Source: Gnetum montanum (lineage: Eukaryota; Streptophyta; Gnetopsida; Gnetales; Gnetaceae). Taken from it: a DNA stretch of 64,000 nt. Both the position numbers and the translations under genes were made by a program. How positions within the stretch are numbered: position 1 is the stretch's first letter; the number at the start of each line of letters is the position of its first letter. The stretch lies in the NCBI GenBank assembly GCA_015680685.1, contig MNCI01010845.1, positions 199,492-263,491 of the forward strand, written 5' to 3'. The notes beneath the pieces were generated by a model, which saw nothing but the letters and a program-made list of their open reading frames with translations, was not told where the DNA came from and searched no databases. Of this stretch, positions 20,913 to 32,228 are shown in pieces.

Positions 20913-23900
20913 AATGTGACATTCCTGAATTAAAGGGTGATAATTATAAGATGTGGAAGAAGAGAATTCTTCTTCATTTGGGCTAGATGGACATTAATTA
21001 TGCTATCTGTAAAGATGAACCACCTACCATTATAGCAATCAACCATCTAGATGATATTGGTAATCATGAAAAATGGGAGTGGTCTAATTGCCTCTGTATC
21101 ATGTTCATAAAAACCAAGATCTTGGCTAGTATGTGTGGTTCACTAGAACAACATGACAATGTGCATGCTTTGTTAAAGACCATTGATAAACAATTTGAGG
21201 CATTAGACAAGGTGTTGGCTAGCACCTTAATAATGAAGTTCTCATCCATGAAGCTCATTGAAACTCATGGTGTGTGTGAGCACATCATGCAAATGAGGGA
21301 TATAGTGGCTTAACTCAAAACATGTGAGATTGAGATGTCAGAATCTTTCCTTGTGCACTACATCTTAAACACAATCCTACCGTAGTATTGACCCTTTAAG
21401 ATTTCTTATAACACACATAAGGACAAATGATCAATCAATGAACTAATGACCATGAGTGTGCAAGAAGAGGGGAGACTTGCTATGGAAGCGAAAGAGAGTG
21501 TGCATTTAGCTACACAAGGAAAGAATAAAGAACAAGCCAAAGGCAAGAGGAAGGTCAACTTGCCTACACAAGCTGATATTAAGAAAGAATCCAGATGTTT
21601 TTTCTGCAAAGAGAAAGGAAACATAAAGAAGGATTATTTTAAATATCAGAAATGGCTTGAAAAGAAAGGTATTGGACTCTCACTTATTTATTTTGAATCC
21701 AATATGGTTGATGTTGGCCATGACACATGGTGGATTGATTCTGATTCAACAATCCATGTTACCAATTACTTGTAGGGGGTGAGAAACCTAAGGAAGCTAG
21801 TGGGAAGTGAGTCATGCATCTATTCAGGTAATAAGATGCGCTCACATGTGGAGGTAGTCAGAACATGAAAATTAGTTTTAAGTAGTGGTTTTGTTTTAAA
21901 GTTGGAAAAGACATTTTATATTCCTAGTTTTTCAAGGAATTTAATATCTATTTCAAGGCTTGTATCATTGGGATTTTTCTTTAATTTTTCAAACACTATA
22001 TTTAGTTTATATTATAGATTTGAACTTATTAGAAATGGTACATTGATAGATGGTCTTTTCAAAATTAATTTACAAAATGAAACTTCTTATACTTCTATGC
22101 ATATTCATGTTGGAATTAAGAGATGTGTTATGAATGACGAATCCTCTATGTTGTGGCATCATAAATTAGGACATATCTATATTGAGAGAATAAAGAGATT
22201 AGTAAATGATGGAGTACTTACTCTAGATTTTATTGAATTTGACACTTGTATGGATTACATAAAGGGAAAGTAGAACAATATGTCAAAGAATGGTGCTAAG
22301 AAGAGTTCAAACATATTAGGGATCATACATACAAATATTTGTAGTCTAGATATGGATGTGTATGGTTAAAAGTATATCATTACCTTTATTGATTATTATT
22401 CATGATATATGTATCACTATCTACTTCGTAATAAGAATGAAGCTTTAGATGCCTCTAAGGTGTTTAAGGCTGAAATAAAGAAACAATGTGGTAAGAAAAT
22501 AAAGATAGTGAGATTTGATAGAGGTGGTGAATACTATGGTAGATATACTAATGATGGACAAGCATCTGGTCCATTTGCTAAGTTTGTTCAAGAGCATGGG
22601 ATTTTTGCCTAGTACACTATGCTTGCTTCTCCAAACCAGAATGGTTTGGTAGAAAGAAGAAACCAAACATTATTAGACATGTTGCAAAGTATGCTTAGCA
22701 GCTCTAAGCTTCCTAAGTCCTTGTGGACTGAAACTATGAAGATGACTGTGTATATATTAAACCGAGTTCCAACCAAGGATTTCTCAAAGAAATCATTTGA
22801 ATTATGGAAAGGTTGGAAACCGAGTTTGCAACATATCCACATTTGGGGATGCCCTTTTGAAGTAAGAGTCTATAATCCACAAGAAAAGAAGCTAGACCCA
22901 AGGATCATAAGTGGCTATTTCGTTGGATATGATGAATGGTCTAAGGGACATAGATTCTATTGTCCATCACATAATACTAGGTTTATGAATTCAAGGAATG
23001 CTAAATTTCTTGAGAATGACTTGATTAGCAGGAAGAGTAAATCTTGGAACATTGTTCCTAAGATAGATCATACAGATGCTCAAAGCACTATTTCAAATGA
23101 TAGACTGATTGATGTGCACAATATGCCTAGAGCACAAATGCATAATGAACAACAACTAGTCATTGAAGTTCCATAAATTGCTGATCAAGAAGTAGTAGAT
23201 CCAGCTAACCAACAGACACTAGAACCTGTTGAACAACCTGTTGAACCTCAAGAGAATGATGGACCAACATTAAGAACATCTACTAGAGTAAGGTGACCAG
23301 TGATTCCTAGTGACTATATGGTATATCTATAGGAGTCTGACTACAACATAGGAGTTAAAAATGATCCTGAAATTTTTTCAAAAGCCATGAGTTGTAAGGA
23401 ATCTAACTTGTGATATGATGCCATGAAAAATGAGATGAACTCTATGTCATATAATGGAGTTTGGGATCTTGTCAAGTTGCCTAATGGTGTAAAAGCCAAT
23501 GGATGCAAATGGGTCTTCAAGACTAAGAAAGACTCATTGGACAACATTTAAAGATATAAGGCCAGACTTGTTGCTAAAGGGTTCACTCAAAAAGAGAAAA
23601 TAGATTACAAGAAGACCTTTTCTCCTATATCTAAGAAGGACTCCCTTCATGTTATCATGACATTGGTTGCCCATTTTGATCTTAAATTACATCAAATGGA
23701 TGTGAAAATAGAATTCATTAATGGTGATCTAGAGGAAGAGGCTTATATGAAACAACCTAAAGGATTTTCCTCTAGTGATGATGAGTAATTGGTATCCAAG
23801 CTCAAGAAATCCATATATGGATTGAAACAAGCCTCTCGTCAATGATAGTTAAAATTCTATGATATCATCACTTCATTTGGTTTTGAAGAAAACATCATGG

Positions 23901-24934
23901 ATCAATGTATATACTAGAAGGTTAGTGAAAGAAAAATATATTTCCTTGTTCTATGTGTGGATGATATTCTTTTTGCAACCAATAATATTGGATTTATATA
24001 TGAGGTGAAACATTTCCTCTCTAAGAATTTTGAAATCAAGGATCTGGGTGAGGCATCTTATGTCATTAGCATTCAAATCCATAGGGATAGATCTAGATGT
24101 ATTCTGGAACTATTGCAAGAAACCTATATTAATAAAATTTCAGAGAGGTTTCGAATGAAAAATTGTTCACCAAGTATAGCACCCATTGTGAAGGGTGACA
24201 TGTTCAATTTCAACCAGTGCCCTAGTAATGATTTAGAGAAGAGTTAAATGAGCGACATTCTGTATGATTCAGTTATTGGAAGCCTTATGTATGCTTAGGT
24301 CTGCATAAGACTTGACATTGCATTTGTTGTGGGAATGTTGGGAAAATATTAGAGTAATCTAGGTATTGACCACTAGAGAGTTGCAAATAAAGTGATGAGG
24401 TACCTTCAAGGTACAAAAGACTACATGCTTATGTATAAATGAACTGACTCCTTGGAGATGATTAGCTACTTCGATTCAGACTTTGTTGGCTATGTTGATT
24501 CATGAAAATCCGCATCTGGTTATGTTTTTATGCTAGTTGGAGGGGCTATATCCTAGAGGAGTGGAAAGCAAATTTTGATTGCTACTTCCACAATGGAGGC
24601 AAAGTTTGTTTCTTGTTTTGAGGCTACTTCACATGGTGTATGGTTAAAGAGTTTCATAACAGGGCTTAGAATTGTGGATTCTATATCTAGGCCATTAAGA
24701 ATGTTTTGTGATAATTCACTTGTTGTCTTTATGACTAAGAATAATAAGAGTGGCAATTGGAGTAAATACATTAACATAAGGTACTTAGCCATAAGAGAAT
24801 GCATTAAGAAAAAGAAAGTGGTTATTGTGCATATAAACACTGAATTAATGATAGTTGATCCTTTGACAAAAGGAATGCTACTAAAGTCATTTAAGGATCA
24901 TGTAGTTCGGATGGGACTTGGTTCCATAATGTAA
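20913..24934 (+). pseudogene. copia gag-pol, heavily decayed
   Basis: Domains in copia order with many stops and frameshifts. Gag begins GDNYKMWKKRILLHLG near 20936. A knuckle at 21595-21640 has lost its His and last Cys (CFFCKEKGNIKKDY). The protease reads WWIDSDSTIHVTNYL. The integrase core spans 22270-23170 (VRFDRGGEYYG, NGLVERRNQTLLD). RT lies at 23440-24250 (LVLCVDDILFATN carries the catalytic Asp pair). RNase H lies at 24500-24934 (TSTMEAKFVSC, PLTKGML). Its ruin fits its position as the outermost, oldest layer. Confidence 0.85.
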
Positions 24935-25223
24935 TTTTTTGTACATACAAATTACAGTCTTAATGAAACTCTTATTCAGTTGTGCTATTTTCTCATATGT
25001 TTGCGCATATAGTTATTAGAGAAAATACACACACAGTAGGGCCTTGAATGAACATTGGGTTTATTTATAAAGTTAAGTTACCATATAAGGAATTAAGTTT
25101 TGAAAAATAATAAATTGTAATACATGGAAGATAATACTCACATTAAGAGGAACTATTGCCATGATTCATGCATTTATTTCTTGAACGCTGAATTTGATTA
25201 AATATGGAGACTAAGTGGGAGAT
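24935..25223 (+). other. copia 3' untranslated region with polypurine tract
   Basis: AT-rich stretch between the RNase H end and the 3' LTR. The last 16 bases, 'ggagactaagtgggag', are purine-rich, as expected for second-strand priming. Confidence 0.6.
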
Positions 25224-25486
25224 TGTAACACGTGTTTACGTGTTGATGTGAACTCCATATCTGTTGACACTTATATGCATTGGCATAACATGTTTTTGCA
25301 TTGGTGTTGTAGTGATGTCCACATCCAAATGGGGTTTTGGATCTCTTATTTTTCAAATTTTCTCTCATGGTAATCAATTCCATGACCTATAAATTCATAC
25401 TTAATGGGAGAACAAAGGTACCACGAATGATAACTGGATTGAAATTTAGGTCCCTTTCATAGACACTTGGAACTTGCATATACCAT
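25224..25486 (+). repeat. copia 3' LTR, left part
   Basis: Starts TGTAACACGTGTTTACG after the polypurine tract and is interrupted by element B at 'ataccat'. The 5' LTR copy shows the uninterrupted site 'atacaccatcattgcagag'. Confidence 0.8.
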
Positions 25487-26337
25487 TGATGAGTGGTGAG
25501 GTACCCCTACTCTCAACCATACAAATACGAGTGTTTTATGCACGATTCAGTCGAACTTCACAGATGGGCTAGTTGTGGTATCTAGATAGTTACTCATTGA
25601 TCACAGTTCATTGTCTTCCTACATGGACTAGTATTTGCTTTGTCATGTATGGTTTAGTCTAGAGTGAGGTCTATGATGTATTCCTAAACTAATGTTGCTC
25701 CTGGAGACAATGGAAAATAATCTTTAATTAAGCTAGGAGAAAAGGGGAGAGAGAGTTAAACTAATAGGAGATAGGGAGAGAGAATTTAAGCTAGCCTAAG
25801 TGTGATGAGCATCCATTCCTTAATCATTCGTACACATCTCGGACCTCGTGCATGACTACCACTAGGATTACCAACTGCATGGCCCAAGTATGCTATTGGG
25901 ATACCAAGTAGTCACATGTAGATGGTCATGATTAAGTCGTACTCATTTCACGTTTAATAACGATAAATAACAATAACAATTAAATAATTAAACTAAGTGA
26001 ATGCTGCAATGATGAAGTAATCTCGATCTTTATTTGTGATCATGTGCATGTCCAAGTACATCACACTCGAATAAAGGATGTCGTATAATTACAATCATCA
26101 CATTGCAAGCATGAACTAGGAGAAAGGGTTGAGAAGAACTAAAAAGGGAAACTAAAAGACTATTCTAACTTTCCTATCTTAACTTACTAACTCCTTCTCT
26201 CCGTGCGCCTACATGTGTATTTATAGGCCTGCATAGGAGTCATGATATCATTACTTCGGTCATGATATCGCATACCCGCCATCGTAGATCCAATATCGAG
26301 GGTTCAATATCAAAGCCTAATGAATCACAGTTCATCA
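25487..26337 (-). repeat. gypsy element B 3' LTR
   Basis: Same termini and order of blocks as 50664-51525; by eye the two are near-identical over long stretches (for example 25600-25900 against 50770-51080). Confidence 0.9.
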
Positions 26338-26639
26338 TACCCCCATGACTGAATGAAAACTTGTTCTTGAGTCAAAAAAAATGAGAACAAGCCCCATCGA
26401 TTACATAGTGGATAGGTATGGGATTATTAACTAACTAGGAATTTATTTATGCTACAATGGAGAACTCAATAAAACAAAATTGGGACATAACACAAAATTA
26501 AAAAATTACAAAATTGAAAAATTGTAAACTTTATTTGGCTCATGTGGTTCCAAGTGGTGGTGGCTCCTCTATGGGTTGCTTCCCCTTGTCCTATGTTCTA
26601 GGTTTTGGAATTTGATGATTTTGAAGTAGTGCCTAGAGC

Positions 26640-29160
26640 TTTTACTTTTCTATTCATGGATTCTGTGTTGTCCATGCTGATGCTCCAATGTTTGATGGAG
26701 TTGGCACCTCCCATGGGCATGGTAGTTGCAGGAACATCTTATTTGCTTTAATGTACTAGGCTGCAAACAATTGTTGTTCCTAATCGTAGGCTCTGGATTT
26801 ATCCATATACTCTTAAAAATCCATGAGCCATTGAGCCAAGTCTGCTGCAACATCTCTTTGCCCTTGGTAGCTGGTCTTAACCACCTCTAGTTCAAAATTT
26901 ATGACTTCTAACTTCTGCAACATTTTCTTATGCTCCAAAAATTCTGCTTCATGTTTGGTGTAGGTGGTTGCTAATTGCTTCTTGAGCTCTATTCTCAGGT
27001 GTCCTACTGTCAACATGGCCAAATTAGCATACCACAGGTTTTTCAATTCCATGTACTTTATGAGGTATTGAATCTGTAGGTCCTAGCTTTTAATTTTTGC
27101 TTGGTGGAAAAATGCATATGTGTATAATATGGCTCGTCAATTAGTGTGTTGAGCACTGAAAGTGTTGATGTGGGCCTTGGCTATATGGATCCCCTTCTTG
27201 ATGACTTTCTTGTACATTCCCACCTAGTCTTTGAAGTGCTCCTTTAATTTCTCATGTTGCTTGGCCTCATTTTTCCATGCACTTATTTCAATGGTTGTCT
27301 TCTAATGAATTGTGTGTACCTCCTCCATTGAGAGGGTTTGATTCTCTTTGGCCAAACAGTTCATGTCTTGGTTGACCCTGACCAATTGTTCTCGCAATTG
27401 CTAAAAGTTGATCAGGGTCAACCAAGACATGAGAACATTATTATAGAGGCTAAATGTTTTCCTTGAGAACATTCTTCTATTTTTCCACAGTGGTCAACTG
27501 AAGGTTGTCAGTAGCAAGTTGTTTATTCTCTTCTTATAAGGCTTTGAGTGCCTTGGTGTGCAAGTAGGTTTATGCTTATGCCTTGGAGGCATCCCATGTA
27601 GACTTCTCTTTCTCCTCCGCCACTCTTTTATTATTTACCAACAATTTATTAAGTTGCTCTATCCTAAAGGTGTCCAGCTGGTTTGTAGGAATGAATTAAG
27701 AGGGGTCCCTCTATGTAGCTTGTAGGGTTACAAGCCTTTCTTGGAGTCTTTCCAACTCTATTTCTACGTGCTCATCCTTGATCTCTACCATGACCAACTT
27801 TCCTTTGGTGGAGATGAGGTCTGATTGTGCTACTGTGACATCTTATGGGATGTCAAACAAGGATGTCATTACTTGTCCTATTTGCAGCAACTGATCAAGC
27901 ACATCCTTATGCTTCATAGGAGTCATCGAGGGACCGACTAGAGTTTAAGCATCACACGCTCTTGTGAAATCTACTAGTGGGACAAGGATGTTAAAATATT
28001 CTTTGATGTGGTTTTTGATCACTTCTACGGTTCATTGCATCTTGGTTCTGGATGACCACCACTGTGGCCCCTTCACCTATTTCCAATTGCACCTTGAAAG
28101 ATGCAGTGTTCCCTGAAATCTATTATGACCAATGAGTCTCCCCTCCTCCTATTTGGATGGACACCTCACCCCGTGTGTGATCAATAGAAACTAAGGGTCA
28201 TACGGTATCGTCGATGACATGGAGGAGATTAGATCATCATGACTTCCCTAATTAACCATCTCAACAATGGCCCTAAGGTGGCTCATGAATGGTTAGTAAT
28301 CCTGTGGTGGTGGCAGTGGTTGATCTTGCTAGCTTGTGCTATGCCTTTCTTCTTGTTGTCGATTGGGCCTTGTGCTTGGAAGTTGGCTAGGCCCTATAGT
28401 TTGAGTTGCAGTGGGCTCCACCATTTGTTCTTACTCTTGCTCTAGCTCTAGCTCCAGTGTCTCACCAACACTTTTTCTTGGAGCTGGTGGCTTCAGTAGT
28501 TCAACGAATGAAGCATTTTGGGCTGTTCTAGGGATGTCATTGGTGTACCCCAGAATTCCAGCATACTTGCATAGCTTCTTGATGAGATAAGAGAAGGGGA
28601 ACATGAACTTCCTTATCTTGCGTTCTTTGAACCGCCTCAAGATCTCCATGAGATATAGATGAGGAAGGTTAGCATTAACCTTGCCCATCAATATTGCACT
28701 TCCTCTTATCTCATATGTTGAAATCCTGTTTAACCCTATTGTGGGGAAGATATGATAAGTACCAATCTTGAAATATATCCTTTCCTCTAGAGTCAACTCT
28801 CCATATGTTTTATCTTCTCTACTATACATCCTCTTCAACCAAGTCTTAGGCACACCGCATTAGAGCGGGTGGTTAGACGAGCAACTTTTGACCCTAAATT
28901 CAGAAGGTTTAACACTTCTAAGATGGCCTTGGTTGAAACATCTACAGACACACCACCAATGTCAAATGTGGTGCCTTCTTCCTTATTATGTCAAAACTAA
29001 TTCATTTCTCCTAAGTACTAAGCATTGCTGTCAGAGAGGATAGGCCATAATGGGGACCCTTTGAGTTGGTCCCTAACAACCTTAGGGGCGAATTCCGTTA
29101 AAGGTCCAAAGTTCAATTCCATGATCACTACAGTCAATGTTGACCTTTCATGGATGGCTT
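26640..29160 (-). pseudogene. Accessory ORF of element B: transposon-associated domain plus coiled coil
   Basis: In element sense, a first block (about 29010-28430) reads VSVDVSTKAILEVLNLLN, then, from 28800, TYGELTLEERIYFKIGTYHI, PTIGLNRISTYEIRG and MFPFSYLIKKLCKYAGI. This looks like the domain often found in extra ORFs of plant transposons and annotated as a putative plant transposon protein domain. A Pro/Glu-rich linker leads to about 1.2 kb rich in Glu, Leu and Lys (for example LEHKKMLQKLEVINFELEVV at 26990-26880), probably a coiled coil. Stops break it. Domain order resembles the antisense gene at 36175-39735, but here it is in the sense of its element. Function unknown. Confidence 0.5.
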
Positions 29161-30288
29161 GAACACATTATAGGGACTATGTGAGGTGTTGTCCCCATTT
29201 AGGCACTATAGCAGTTCCTCCTTCTTCCTATCTTGATTGTACAATAGTAGGAGTCTCTTGATGGATACTAAATGATTGCACCACCTGTTCTACACATTGT
29301 TCAGAAAACACCTATTTTCTATCCCTCCTAGGTCACTTAGACACACCTTGAGAGGGTCCTTCTTTTTGTTCATGCTTTGGGGCCATCTGCAATCACATGG
29401 GACTAGTTGTTAGTAAGGTTGCTTACCAAAGTTAAGTTATACCTTACTTCTTGCTTTAATGAATTTATTTCTTATTCCATGTGATTTAAAGTTAGGAATT
29501 TTTTTGTGAAAATGTCCCCAAAAAGTTTTAATATTTGGTCCCCTTTAATTAGATGGCTTTACATTTAATTTCCTAGTATAAGTGAGGAGATGAAATTGTT
29601 TTTATCACATGTTTATCATTTTTCATAATCAGTTACCCTTGATAGTGTCCTTTGGGTGATGACAAATTTCAAAACATTTCTGCGTAATTCAGAGTATACC
29701 CCTCCCCCACAACTAAGCTGAACACTCTAGGTTCTAGTAGGTTCAAACGAAATGAAAATTGGAGTGCTAGCGAGCGAGTTATGGTTGTTGGAATAAGAGA
29801 TGCACAGGTTGCAAGTTGTAGAAGAAAATTTTAAAAGCTTCCCTGTGTGAATAGTTGCAAATGATGGTGAAATTTGTGGGGAGGATCCATATATATAGTT
29901 TTTGAGGACGCGATATCGCATATCTGATAGCAAGGACTCAATATTGTGGATGACCCAATATCATGGCCTATCAAAAATAGGATACTTGGAAAAATTGATA
30001 AATTCTACAGTATAAACAAAGGACTTTAAGTCAATGTAAGGGGTCTAGAGTAAGAATGAGCAGGCCAGAAGGCATAAAAAGGATAATGGTGTAAAATTTG
30101 GTAATGAAAATCATGAAGAGTATGAGGAAAAAGGACATGTATTTATACATAAGAATGTTTGAACGGGCAAGATGATAAGGGAAAGAAGAATGGTATAATA
30201 CAATACTTCAAGGGTATAAAATGATGTGAGGGTAATGTGTTACGAGTGCAAATTACAAAAGTCACATAAGTGGGTCCTCCCCAAAGTA
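29161..30288 (-). other. Element B interior, non-coding
   Basis: No recognised domain. Includes a 'gatatcgcatatctgatagc' stretch at 29911 like the LTR-terminal repeats. Ends at the Tat target site ggttg. Confidence 0.5.
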
Positions 30289-30293
30289 GGTTG
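30289..30293. repeat. Target-site duplication of the Tat element, left copy
   Basis: ggttg, identical to 47506-47510 directly after the 3' LTR. It fixes both ends of the element. Confidence 0.92.
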
Positions 30294-30474
30294 TGAAACA
30301 CCACAAAAATCTTTGAGTTTAGCATCTGTTTGACAAGAAGCAGATCCCCATGACCCACAGGCAGCTTCAGCTAGATTTGAAGTCACACAGGGCAATCTTG
30401 GAAGTCGAAACATCTGGTTGTGTTGTGCCAGTGTATACGCCCAACGTATACACCCAGCTTTAAACTGTGGTATA

Positions 30475-30705
30475 CCAGCGTTCACGCCCAGCGTTTACGC
30501 CCAGCGTTCACGCCCAGTGTCTACGCCCAGCGTCTACGCCCAGTGTCTACGCCCAGCTCTCTAGCATACACGCCCAGCGTCTACGCCCACTGTCTACGCC
30601 CAGCTCTCTAGCGTACACGCCCAGCGTCTACGCCCAGTGTCTATGCCCAGCTCTCTAGCGTACACGCCCAGCGTCTACGCCCAGCTCTCTAGCGTACATG
30701 CCCAG
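30475..30705 (+). repeat. Short tandem array in the Tat LTR U3 region
   Basis: About a dozen variants of 'agcgt(c/a)tacgccca' mixed with 'gctctctagcgtacacgccc'. The copy in the other LTR (46247-46415) is about 60 bases shorter, which accounts for more than half of the LTR length difference. Confidence 0.85.
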
Positions 30706-31010
30706 GTACGGCAGAGGCACACGCTAGACGACAATCTCCAATGGCAACATGAAGATTACACCGAAGAGCAAGGATTGAAGCAAGTGGACATCCTTCAGCG
30801 TATACACCTGGCGTATACGCCCAACGTTCACCAGCGTATATGCCCCAACGTATACGCCAGCATTTATCAATCTACGCCCAGCATACACGTCGAGCGTATA
30901 CACCAGCCTGTTGTAATGTATACGTCCGGCGTATATCAGGTTTCTAAATTGTAATGCCCGGTCTATACGCCACATGTCTCCCCATCCGCTTTTCCCAGTA
31001 ACCCTACCCC

Positions 31011-31019
31011 TATAAATAG
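31011..31019 (+). promoter_or_regulatory. TATA box of the Tat LTR
   Basis: TATAAATAG in a C-rich setting, conserved at 46676-46684 in the other LTR. Confidence 0.65.
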
Positions 31020-31845
31020 CCCAGTTTTCCACATTTACTGGGCCCAGAGAAATTTACCAGAGCCGACCCAGAGCAATTACGCTGCTGAAACCCTCTACGC
31101 TTACGCTTACGCTGGAAGCCCTGCATGCTGCACGCTGAGCACAGTCCGCGCTTCGCCTATCGTGTCAGCCAGCTGCATCCCTCCGTCCACCGGGGCTTTA
31201 CGTCCGCCTTGTGTCCCTACACAACTGCGTTAGACTGGTGCACAACATTTTAACTCTATAATCCATTGTTTACACTTGTTGCAAGTCCTTTTACAGTTTT
31301 ATGTTAATTTGGCCCGCGCCTCGTTTACGGTTGTTTGCATTCGCACGCTCCGTTTGCGTCCGTGGACGCCCGCTGTTTACGCTTGTTGCAAGTTTTATAG
31401 TTTTACGTCAATTTGGCCCACACTCCGCTCACGCCTGTTTACGTTTATGCTCCGGCAGCGTCCGTGTACACCCACTGTTTACGCTGTTTGCATTTGTTTA
31501 CGCCCTTTGTATTCAGTTACGCTGTTTACGCCTGTATACGCTTACACCGGGTCTAGTTCTGTTTACGCTGTTCACGCCCAACGTTGTTTACGCCCCTCTA
31601 CGCTTACGCCGTCTGCGCCTGTTTTGCCGTTTACATCCTGGTCTACATATAACCCAGCGTATAACACCTCGGTGGTGCTCGGGGAATTCCTTGTTTGATC
31701 CGCGTGCGGACCATTCAAGGCACTCTGCCTTCGTCCACTCCAGCTCGCCCTCAAGCGGAGGTAGGTTCAACTGTGCTAGCCCGCTGATTTTTCGGTGCCC
31801 GCAACGTTCCAGCCTCGCACCGACGATTTCAGTCGGCACAGTTTT

Positions 31846-31864
31846 TGGCGCTAGAAGGAGGGCC
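31846..31864 (+). other. Tat primer-binding site
   Basis: TGGCGCTAGAAGGAGGGCC begins five bases after the LTR end. An almost identical site (TGGCACTAGAAGGAGGGCC) is used by the 53-56 kb element on the minus strand. The tRNA was not identified. Confidence 0.7.
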
Positions 31865-31950
31865 CTTCACGTCTACACTCATCAGCGTCTTCGCTACCCT
31901 GTTCCAATCTGACTCGGTGTCTACGCTATCAATTCTTCAGCGTCTGCACA

Positions 31951-32148
31951 CAAACCCCAGCGTATACGCTACTCGCTTATGCCAGCGTTTACGCTACAAA
32001 CAAACCCTAGTGTATACGCTACATGCTTATGCCAACGTTTACGCTGCAGACAAACCCTAGCGTATACGCTACACGCTTACGCCAGCGTTTACGCTGCAAA
32101 CAAACCCTAGCGTATACGCTACACGCTTACGCCAGCGTTTACGCCGGA
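31951..32148 (+). repeat. Four tandem ~50-bp repeats in the Tat leader
   Basis: Each unit reads 'caaaccctagcgtatacgct', then 'acacgcttacgccagcgttt', then 'acgctgca', with changes. Each carries the palindrome AGCGTATACGCT. They lie between the primer-binding site and the gag start. Confidence 0.9.
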
Positions 32149-32228
32149 TACTTAGCCTGTAGACTCGTCTACGCCACTGCATACACCGTTATCCACATCA
32201 ATTTCACATACTCAAACCGTCTATAATC

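Larger units (their letters stand above)
30294..31840 (+). repeat. Tat 5' LTR
   Basis: Starts TGAAACACCAC and ends GTCGGCACA. A repeat array of 'cagcgtctacgcc(cagtgt)' units occupies 30475-30705. A TATA box, TATAAATAG, lies at 31011-31019, so transcription probably starts near 31045. ORFs inside the LTR arise from the repeats and are not genes. Confidence 0.92.

Noticed and set aside
30420-31912. Overlapping ORFs of 60-200 codons in the Tat 5' LTR (and their twins at 46237-47469)
   Set aside because: They arise from the short repeat arrays and low stop density of GC-rich LTR sequence, lie in several frames at once and have no domains.
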